Shown: positions 6,091 to 11,869 of the stretch, piece after piece | Layout of the letters: every line of letters starts with the position of its first letter | How positions within the stretch are numbered: position 1 is the stretch's first letter | NCBI GenBank assembly: GCA_007136525.1 | Contig: SLGU01000013.1 | Coordinates: forward strand, 1-11,869 | From: Desulfobacteraceae bacterium | GTDB lineage: Bacteria; Desulfobacterota; Desulfobacteria; Desulfobacterales; Desulfosalsimonadaceae | Direction: 5' to 3' | DNA: 11,869 nt | Notes under the pieces: generated by a model | Seen by the model: only the letters and a program-made list of their open reading frames with translations | Told to the model about the DNA's origin: nothing | Databases searched by the model: none | Translations under genes and position numbers: made by a program

Positions 6091-7988
6091 TGGCCCCGAA
6101 CCACACCGCACCGGCCCTGCCCGGGCTCGACGCCGATCGCGTCGCCGCGCTGCTCTGCTGGGCGGTCGCCGAACGCGGATCCGTGCACCTGATCGGGCCG
6201 CACGGCATCGGCAAGACCGCCTACGTGCGCCACTGGTGCCAGCAGCAGGGCCTGCGGGTCGTGGAACGCTCGCTGCCGGTGTGCAGCCAGCGGGACTTCT
6301 GCGTGCCGCTGCCCGTGCAGGACCCCGCGACCGGCCAACGCCACGTCGAGGTGCTTGTGCTCGAACAGCTCCTGCAGGCCTCAGACGACGACCGCTACGT
6401 GCTCATCCTCGACGAGTTCTCCCGGGCCGACCGGGCGACGTTGAACACCGCCATGGAGTTGCTCCAGGAGGGCACGATCGCGGGGCAGCCGCTGCCCGGC
6501 CTCGCTGCCGTCGTCGCGCTCGACAACCCGGTCGAGGACCCGGACTACGCGGGAGTGGTCGGCCTCGATCTCGCCCAGGCCGACCGGGTCGCGACCCTGC
6601 AGGTCGACGTCGATGACATCCCCTGGCGCGGCCACCTCGCCGCCGTGCACGGCCGGCCCCTCGATCGCCTGTGGCAGGCATGGGGGCGCCTCGGTGGAGC
6701 CGCCCGCAAGACCCTGTGCCCCCGGGTCCTCGACCACCTCGTCACCGTCGTGGATCACGGCCTGCCACCGGAGGTCGCGCTGCCCGTACTGCCCTCCGGC
6801 CGCCAGTCCCTCACCGGCCGCGACGGCAACGACATCAGCGACGAGGTGCTCACCACCCTGGCCGCAGCGATCCGCAACAGCTGGGGAGACGCCGAGGTAG
6901 CGGACGCTCCGCCCCCTGCCGACGTGGTGCCCGCTGCCGATGTCGCGCCCGCTGCCGATGTGGCGCCCGCTGCCGGCGTGGCGCGGGATGCGAGAACGGT
7001 CACGGCCAGGGCCATCGCGGGCGCGATCACAGACGGCTGGCAGCTGCGCCTGGTCGGGCCACCCGGGATCGGTAAGACCTCACACGTGCGCGCGGCCGTC
7101 AAGGAAACGGGGTTCGAACTGGAGTACCTCAGCCTGTCGCAGGCGTCGGTCCACGACCTGGTCGTGCCGGTCCCGGTCGCGGGCAGCCTCGAGTTCCTCC
7201 CCGCCGCCCGTCTTGTCCGGCCAGATCGTCGCTACGTGCTCGTGCTCGACGAGTTCTCCCGGGCGCCCGCCGACACCGCGTCGGCGGCGATGGAACTGGT
7301 CAACGAACGATCCATCGCCGGGCGGCGGCTCGAGGGCTGCGTCGCGGTGATTGCGCTGGACAACCCCGCCGAGGTCGGTGGCCTCCACCTCGACACCGGC
7401 AGGATCGACGTGGCGCAGGCGTCCCGGTTCACCGCCACCCTCGAGGTCGGTGAGGACGACCTGCCATGGCGCGAGGTCCTGCACGAACGGTTCCCGGACA
7501 CCGCGGACACGTTCCTGGACTGGCGGGCCGAGGACCTCGACGACGCCGCCCGGGCCCTGGTCTCACCACGGTGCCTGGAGCGGATGCTGTCCCTGCATGC
7601 CGCGGGACTCGAGCCTGACCTCGCGCTGCCGGTGCTCGACGGGGAGCGCCTTCCCGTCGCCACCGTCGCGTTGCGCCGCCGGCTCCGCGGCGACCGAGCC
7701 CTCGGACTGGCCGCACTCGTCGCCGACCTCGACGCGGTACTGCAGCGGTTGGCTGACGGGGACGCCCACACCGAGCTCGCGGTGCTGGGTGCCCTCCAGC
7801 GGGCCGAACCCGCCGCGTTGGAGACGAACGAGGCGGCCGTGACCCGCTTGCTTGCCGCGGTGCACCCCAACCACCGGCTCGCCCTGGTCCGTGGCGCCGG
7901 ACCGCGACGTGCGGTCCTGCTCCGGGCGCTCCGGGCGGTCGTCGCGGGCGATCCCCCGCCCGCCGACGCTTCAGAGGAGGTGGCGTAG
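6090..7988 (+). CDS. Tandem MoxR-like AAA+ ATPase (two ATPase modules fused)
   Basis: The 632-aa product has two complete AAA modules. Module 1: Walker A GPHGIGKT (36-43), Walker B VLILDEFSRAD (from about 104), sensor-1 Asn in ALDNP (146). Module 2: Walker A GPPGIGKT (323-330), Walker B VLVLDEFSRAP (from about 384), sensor-1 Asn in ALDNP (425). LDEFSRA and ALDNP are typical of the MoxR group. A repetitive Ala/Pro/Val/Asp linker (about 276-298) joins them. The C-terminus (about 460-632) is helical and unassigned. Both sites look intact, so both may hydrolyse ATP. The start is ATG 6090, one base overlapping the preceding TGA, with AAGGAG at 6077-6082; the frame stays open upstream to 5532, but that part is Arg-rich shadow of the VWA gene. 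MoxR ATPases remodel proteins with VWA partners; two fused modules per chain are unusual. Confidence 0.9.
   Translation: MAPNHTAPALPGLDADRVAALLCWAVAERGSVHLIGPHGIGKTAYVRHWCQQQGLRVVERSLPVCSQRDFCVPLPVQDPATGQRHVEVLVLEQLLQASDDDRYVLILDEFSRADRATLNTAMELLQEGTIAGQPLPGLAAVVALDNPVEDPDYAGVVGLDLAQADRVATLQVDVDDIPWRGHLAAVHGRPLDRLWQAWGRLGGAARKTLCPRVLDHLVTVVDHGLPPEVALPVLPSGRQSLTGRDGNDISDEVLTTLAAAIRNSWGDAEVADAPPPADVVPAADVAPAADVAPAAGVARDARTVTARAIAGAITDGWQLRLVGPPGIGKTSHVRAAVKETGFELEYLSLSQASVHDLVVPVPVAGSLEFLPAARLVRPDRRYVLVLDEFSRAPADTASAAMELVNERSIAGRRLEGCVAVIALDNPAEVGGLHLDTGRIDVAQASRFTATLEVGEDDLPWREVLHERFPDTADTFLDWRAEDLDDAARALVSPRCLERMLSLHAAGLEPDLALPVLDGERLPVATVALRRRLRGDRALGLAALVADLDAVLQRLADGDAHTELAVLGALQRAEPAALETNEAAVTRLLAAVHPNHRLALVRGAGPRRAVLLRALRAVVAGDPPPADASEEVA
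6912..6983 (+). repeat. Four 18-bp tandem repeats encoding the inter-AAA linker
   Basis: Four units of the form cccgctgccgatgtsgcg (6912-6929, 6930-6947, 6948-6965, 6966-6983) encode six-residue repeats like PAADVA. The two middle units differ by one base; the outer ones are more diverged. Repeat number could vary between strains and set the distance between the two ATPase modules. Confidence 0.8.
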
Positions 7989-9217
7989 TGGCCGCTCACT
8001 TGGATCGGCTGCCCACCGCGAGCGGGGTTGCCGTCAGCTGTCGGGACCGCTGGCCACGGTCGCGGTTCCACGCCCGAGGTGGCACCGTCGGCTGGCTCGA
8101 TGGGCCGGCCCGGCTGGATGTCCACGCGCACCTGGAGCGGGCGGAGATCGACCGCGCCACGCTGGAACGGTCGGGCGTGCGTCTGCAGCGGCGGTTCTCC
8201 CGCCCCGTGCTCGCCGCTGTCGCGCTCCAGGCTCTGGAGGTCGCCGGCGGCGACTTCGGACCGGGCTGTGAGGACGTGCAACGGCATGCGGCGACCGCGC
8301 TCTGCGAACTGCTTTTGTACGAGGTCTCCACTGCCGGGGGTCCGCCACTGGCTGCGGAGGGTGTCGTCGTGCGGGAGGTCCGGTGGGAGCGAGCCCGACG
8401 CCTCGCCGCGTTGCTGCCGTCGAGCCGGCCCGTCGATCCGTGCCGCTCCACCTCGTGGCGGCCGGTCCTCGACCGTCTCCTCACCCTCGCCGGTGTGCTC
8501 GACTCCGCGGTGCTCGACCCTGCCAGCGGCCACGAAGCACCGGCAGCCCGGGCTGCCAGCGGGCTGGTCATCTCGGATCCCGAGATCGACGGTCCCCATC
8601 CGCTCACCCTCACGGTGCGGTTCCCGGCCTGGCCCGACCACGACTTCGTCGCCATCACCGATCCGCAGCAGACCACGTCAACGCCGGATGCCGAGGTAGA
8701 GCTGCGCTGGACGGACGGTCCATCGCCCGCCCAGGTCGCTGACCGCATCGCCACCGAAGGCTGGCCGGCGCCCCTCCGCCCGGACGTGCCCCACCGGGCA
8801 GCCCGGAGCCTGTCACCGACCGCGACCGCGGCTGCCGTGCTGCTCTACCGCCACCTGCACGGTGAGCCCTACCGCGACGACGCGGCCGGCTACCACTGGA
8901 TGGCCCGGTGGCGCAGCCAGTCGGTCCGGCGCATCGACCGGCGCTGGCGGTTCGCGCGCGAGCGCCTCCGTGCCATCGAGGAGCGGCTGAGCACCCTGCC
9001 CCTGCCGCTCGAGGGTCCCCTGCCGGACCGGTGGCGTTCCGTCGGGGACGGCGCCGTGCTGTGGCAGCTCGCTGAGACGCTGCTGGCCGTCACCCCGCGG
9101 CCTCCCTCTACCCCCTCGATCGACCCGACGATCAGCCGGGCCAGCCTCCCGGTCGAGCTCGCGACCACCTACGAGGAGTTGGGCCCCGGCACGCTCACCC
9201 TCCTCCACGTTCCCTGA
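7988..9217 (+). CDS. Uncharacterised operon protein A, 409 aa
   Basis: I do not recognise this family. The GTG start at 7988 overlaps the preceding TAG by one base, and GAGGAGG lies 7-14 bases upstream, so translation is probably coupled to the tandem AAA gene. No signal peptide, membrane helix, cysteine motif or catalytic signature is visible, so a cytoplasmic protein is likely. The N-terminal half mixes strands and helices. The C-terminal half (about 270-335) has a helix-rich, strongly basic and aromatic stretch (YHWMARWRSQSVRRIDRRWRF) that could bind nucleic acid or a partner protein. Codon use and GC content match its neighbours. Position directly after the ATPase gene suggests a substrate, adaptor or effector of the ATPase/VWA pair; this is inference from gene order only. 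Confidence 0.8.
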   Translation: MAAHLDRLPTASGVAVSCRDRWPRSRFHARGGTVGWLDGPARLDVHAHLERAEIDRATLERSGVRLQRRFSRPVLAAVALQALEVAGGDFGPGCEDVQRHAATALCELLLYEVSTAGGPPLAAEGVVVREVRWERARRLAALLPSSRPVDPCRSTSWRPVLDRLLTLAGVLDSAVLDPASGHEAPAARAASGLVISDPEIDGPHPLTLTVRFPAWPDHDFVAITDPQQTTSTPDAEVELRWTDGPSPAQVADRIATEGWPAPLRPDVPHRAARSLSPTATAAAVLLYRHLHGEPYRDDAAGYHWMARWRSQSVRRIDRRWRFARERLRAIEERLSTLPLPLEGPLPDRWRSVGDGAVLWQLAETLLAVTPRPPSTPSIDPTISRASLPVELATTYEELGPGTLTLLHVP

Positions 9218-9275
9218 GATCAACGACGAACCGGCCTGGAGTGCTGCAGTGCCGACGGACGAAGGAACGACGACC

Positions 9276-10631
9276 ATGGCGACGATCCCCGGCGGGCTCG
9301 TGACGATCCTGCAGCACGCACCCTTGCCTCCAGCCGCGCTTCAGGCCGCAGCGGACCAGCGCCCACTGCTCGAGGCGACCTCCGAGCGGGACGACCTGCC
9401 CGCCCTGGCCGTCGAGCGCGCCTTCCAACCCGGCGTGCCGCTTCCCATCCACCTCGCCGCGGCGCTCGTCGATCGGCCGTTGCCGGCCACCACGATCCGC
9501 CACATCCTGCGCACCGCAACGGAGCCTCGTCCCGAGGTACTTGCCAGGCTCGTCCGCCACAACGTCCCTGACGCCGCCGACCGCCAGCGCATCCTGGCTA
9601 TCGGGGAGCGCAGCGTCGACGAGGCCGTTCTCGACAACGGTCGCTGGCCCGTGGACGAGCAGCGGCTCGTCGTGCGTCGGGTCGGCGGAACTGCAGCGCT
9701 GCGTTGGCTGTCCCAGCTGGACCCGGACGTCGAGGTCACCTGGGACGACCTGCGCGGCGACCGCATCGACGTCGACCGGCTCGATGCCGATCCCGTCACC
9801 GCCCTGCGGGCACTGCTGCGACGTCCCTGGCTCGCCGAGCTACCCCTGGAGCGGGCCGGGAGAGGACTGCGTTCCGCGCTGGCGACCGTCACCCCCGACG
9901 AACGGACCCAGTTCCGCCTGCTCGGCACCGCCCAGCACCTCGCCCGGTTCGGTCGCACGGTCGAAGCCGCCGGGATCATCGAAGCGTTGGCCTGCAACCC
10001 CAGCGCGACCCTGCCCGTCCAGCGCCGTTGCCGCCGTCTGGCTCGGCGGATCCCCTGCCACTACCTCTCGGGCTGGGCGCCGGCACACCCGGCGACAGGA
10101 GCAGTGTGGACCGCCGGTCCCGAGGGGCAGCGAGCCGCCCTCGACCGCCTCGGGCAGCTCGCCAACGTGCGGCACCGAACCGTCTGGAGCGCGGGGCTGC
10201 TGGCTTCGAACCCCGACCTCGCCGAGGACGTCCGTGAAGGCGTCATCGCCTACCTCGATCGCCACCTCGCCGCCGTTGACGCCGACCCGCGCATCGCCGA
10301 CTTCCTGGCCGACCGACTCGAGGTCGATGCGGAGACCCGGCAGCGCTGGCGCTCCAACGGTGGCGCGGACGTGAACGTGCGCCGACGTCAGCGCCCGCAT
10401 CGCGAGGGGTCGGCAGTCGCTGGTGACGGCTGGACGCGCCTCCACCTCGATGACTGCATCGATCTGAGAGCCGCCCACCGGGCTGCTCGCGGCCTCGCCC
10501 GCGACCTCGGCTCCCGGACCGAGACCTGGACCCTCGCGTGGATCCTGCTGCGCGAAGGGTGGGACGAACCGCTGGGGGACCTGCCTGCGGTCGTCGCTGC
10601 CCTGGAGCCGGGCACGGAGGCTGCCGCGTGA
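9276..10631 (+). CDS. Uncharacterised operon protein B, helix-rich, 451 aa
   Basis: I do not recognise this family. I chose ATG 9276, with GAAGGA about 9 bases upstream; an in-frame GTG at 9249 with GGAG before it is a real alternative (460 aa). The sequence consists largely of short amphipathic, Leu/Ala/Arg-rich helices (for example LPIHLAAALVDRPLP, TIRHILRTATE, VLARLVRHNV), which looks like an alpha-solenoid of HEAT type, though no strict repeat period is visible. Such solenoids usually act as scaffolds. The C-terminal 80 residues include a basic stretch (VRRRQRPHR), then a more acidic helical tail. No membrane segments or catalytic motifs are seen. Its TGA overlaps the GTG of the phosphatase gene by 4 bases, so it belongs to the operon. 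Confidence 0.78.
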   Translation: MATIPGGLVTILQHAPLPPAALQAAADQRPLLEATSERDDLPALAVERAFQPGVPLPIHLAAALVDRPLPATTIRHILRTATEPRPEVLARLVRHNVPDAADRQRILAIGERSVDEAVLDNGRWPVDEQRLVVRRVGGTAALRWLSQLDPDVEVTWDDLRGDRIDVDRLDADPVTALRALLRRPWLAELPLERAGRGLRSALATVTPDERTQFRLLGTAQHLARFGRTVEAAGIIEALACNPSATLPVQRRCRRLARRIPCHYLSGWAPAHPATGAVWTAGPEGQRAALDRLGQLANVRHRTVWSAGLLASNPDLAEDVREGVIAYLDRHLAAVDADPRIADFLADRLEVDAETRQRWRSNGGADVNVRRRQRPHREGSAVAGDGWTRLHLDDCIDLRAAHRAARGLARDLGSRTETWTLAWILLREGWDEPLGDLPAVVAALEPGTEAAA

Positions 10632-11104
10632 ACGACGCTCGCGACCGGGCGACCGACCCGAGGACCATCGAACCAGCGATGCTCGAAGTCACGTCGGTCC
10701 GGGTCGAGGCCGGGCTCTGGATCGGCGGTTGCCGTGCCGCGGTACCCGACGAGGTCACCGTGGTCGTGACGCTCGAACAGGCGGCGACGCCCGTGACCGG
10801 TGCAGGCGTCACCGAGGTGCGAGAGCCCTTCCTGGACTCACGTTGGCAACCGGTCGATCACGCCCGTGTCACCGCTGCCTTCCAAGCGGTCATGCGGGCG
10901 TCCGACACCGGCGTGCTGATCCGCTGCAGGCACGGCCTCAACCGGTCGGCGCTGATCGCCGTGTTGGTGCTGGTCGCTCGCGGCTGGCCGACGGACGACG
11001 CCGTCGAAGCGGTCCGTCGAGCCCGGCCTGGCGCGCTCTCCAACCCCTACTTCGCGGACCTCGTCGAGACCTGGCCCGAGGATCCCATGGGGGACCGTCG
11101 GTGA
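10628..11104 (+). CDS. Dual-specificity/tyrosine phosphatase-like protein
   Basis: The 158-aa product has the CX5R phosphatase signature C-RHGLN-R-S (Cys100 to Arg106) after the hydrophobic strand GVLI, giving the P-loop of dual-specificity phosphatases. Upstream, an early WIGG (31-34) and a central REPFLDS, whose Asp70 is placed to be the general acid, fit the same fold. The usual His before the Cys is Arg here. I prefer the GTG at 10628, in a GTGA overlap with the previous stop, with GGAGG 7 bases upstream; the frame is open to 10538 but that part is shadow. It is the last gene of the operon. Its substrate could be a phosphoprotein, or an RNA or phosphoinositide as in some relatives. A control step on the AAA/VWA proteins is possible but not shown. 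Confidence 0.85.
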   Translation: MNDARDRATDPRTIEPAMLEVTSVRVEAGLWIGGCRAAVPDEVTVVVTLEQAATPVTGAGVTEVREPFLDSRWQPVDHARVTAAFQAVMRASDTGVLIRCRHGLNRSALIAVLVLVARGWPTDDAVEAVRRARPGALSNPYFADLVETWPEDPMGDRR

Positions 11105-11147
11105 GAGCCGGCGCTGAAGCGAGACACGGTGTCACGGTCCGCCCTCC

Positions 11148-11618
11148 TCACGACCTCTCCGGTGGCTGGCCGGTCAGGTGCTGCTCCGCCTCGCGCAGCC
11201 AGCGTCGTGACAGACCGACGGTGGGTCTCGGTGCCTGGATCAACCCCGTAGCGTCGATCCGCGACATCACCTGCGCCACCGCAGACCGGTGCGCCGGGTG
11301 GTCGTCGTCGCTCCAGACGAAACGGGCCGGCTGCAACTCCTGGAGGAAGCCCTCGACCGCATCCAGCTTCCACCACCGCCCCGACGGGCCGGTGTCGGCG
11401 CCGGCGACATCGGGATGTGGCAGCGGCGCGAACCGGTGGGTCGGCCAGCCGAGGACCCGCTCGACGTACTCGGCCACCTCGCCCGCCCACGTCGTCACCC
11501 AGACCAGCTCGGCGTCGGCGCGGCGCAGGATGTCCCGGATCAACCCGGCCTGCGTCGGCGACAACCACAGCTCGTACCGTTCGTGCGGCGAGCGGATCCA
11601 GTCGGTGAATGCGCCGCC
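11148..11618 (-). pseudogene. 5'-truncated HAD-family gene (Swiss Army Knife RNA repair-type HAD)
   Basis: The open frame runs from 11618, just after a TAA at 11621-11619, to TGA at 11148. The best in-frame start is TTG 11564 (138 aa), with no clear SD. The translation follows HAD proteins of the kind described with Swiss Army Knife RNA repair systems: ELVWVTTW (motif II Thr), a WWKLDAV block with the motif III Lys, and FVWSDDDHP (motif IV acids), then QAPRPTVGLSRRWL near the C-terminus. Motif I (a DVDGxxN-like segment with the nucleophile Asp), which should lie some 20-40 residues before ELVWVTTW, is missing, and I find it in none of the three minus-strand frames upstream. Hence the 5' end seems replaced or deleted near 11620, and the product should be inactive. 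It converges on the phosphatase gene with 43 bases between. Confidence 0.68.
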
Positions 11619-11869
11619 TTATCTGCGCAGGGGCCGGTGTCAACCCCCGCCCGTTTGTCTTCTTGTGGTCGTTGTTCTGGCCTGGTGTGGGCAGCATCGA
11701 TCGATGCCGGGTCAGGGTGGAGCGCCCCGTGGGACGAACGACCTTGACGTCGGCGAGGTCGATGCGATCGTTGCCGGCGCAGAAGACGACACGGCGCTCA
11801 GTGGTCAGCTCATCGGTCACACCTGTGGTTTGAGGGGCGTGAGGTCGGAGGGGAGATCGTGCCGGCAGA
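11619..11869. other. Right-edge stretch without a supported gene
   Basis: About 250 bases hold no gene I can support. A minus-strand frame from GTG 11820 begins plausibly (MTDELTTERRVVFCAG) but then runs out of frame across the HAD gene and turns Arg/Pro-rich. A perfect 14-bp palindrome GCATCGATCGATGC lies at 11694-11707. A minus-strand TTGACA (11643-11638) is followed after only 14 bases by GATAAG, too close for a standard promoter. The stretch may be the new sequence joined to the truncated HAD gene. Confidence 0.4.

Noticed and set aside
11121..11135. Small palindrome GACACGGTGTC between the convergent phosphatase and HAD genes as a terminator
   Set aside because: The loop would be a single base and no T-tract follows on either strand.
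11618..11643. Promoter for the HAD remnant (TTGACA with GATAAG, minus strand)
   Set aside because: The spacer is only 14 bases, and no start codon with an SD follows at a suitable distance.
11047..11820. Minus-strand 257-residue frame at the right edge
   Set aside because: It overlaps the HAD remnant and the phosphatase gene in another frame, and most of it is Arg/Gly/Pro-rich; only its first 40 residues look protein-like and they match nothing I know.

Overview
The window comes from a high-GC, actinobacterium-like chromosome or large accessory element. The central and right parts (about 4.1-11.1 kb) read near 70% G+C by eye, use GTG and ATG starts with good Shine-Dalgarno (SD) sites, and pack genes with overlaps of 1-4 bases. 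The left part (about 1-1.5 kb) is visibly less GC-rich. With transposase debris between the two halves, this points to an accessory or island-like region. I cannot name a species.

Left block (1-1847, minus strand): a short cassette reads leftwards. It holds a 101-aa zinc-ribbon protein with three CxxC pairs, a 324-aa protein with a PD-(D/E)XK-like core, and, overlapping it by ATGA, a 166-aa protein with a cleaner PD...ECK nuclease core. It looks like a restriction or nuclease defence cassette. No methyltransferase is inside the window. An 18-bp tandem repeat touches the left edge.

Middle block (1848-2720): an intergenic stretch with a perfect 16-bp tandem duplication, a tiny two-CxxC protein (plus strand), a decayed N-terminal fragment of an IS630-type transposase, and a long hairpin whose right arm contains AGGAGG. 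The block reads as mobile-element scar tissue.

Main block (2721-11104): a divergent regulator (minus strand) has an N-terminal XRE-type helix-turn-helix and a C-terminal DUF3293-like domain. It faces a six-gene plus-strand operon: (1) a YbjN/type III chaperone-like protein; (2) a DUF2201-type protein with an HExxH metallopeptidase-like domain and a VWA-like domain; (3) a protein with two fused MoxR-like AAA+ ATPase modules; (4) a 409-aa protein I do not recognise; (5) a 451-aa, helix-rich protein I do not recognise; (6) a dual-specificity phosphatase-like protein with a CX5R active site. A sigma70-like promoter (TTGACT-N17-TACAGT) sits in the divergent gap, and an inverted repeat TGACTGT-N16-ACAGTCA covers it almost exactly, so the HTH protein is the obvious candidate to repress the operon. 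By analogy with other MoxR-VWA pairs, the ATPase probably drives remodelling of a target chosen through the VWA protein, with the chaperone-like protein, the two unknowns and the phosphatase as adaptors or effectors. That joint role is inference. This operon is the best candidate for an undescribed system.

Right edge (11148-11869): a convergent minus-strand HAD-family gene (of the type linked to Swiss Army Knife RNA repair) keeps its later motifs but lacks the N-terminal DxD motif, so it looks 5'-truncated near 11620. The last 250 bp hold no gene I can support.
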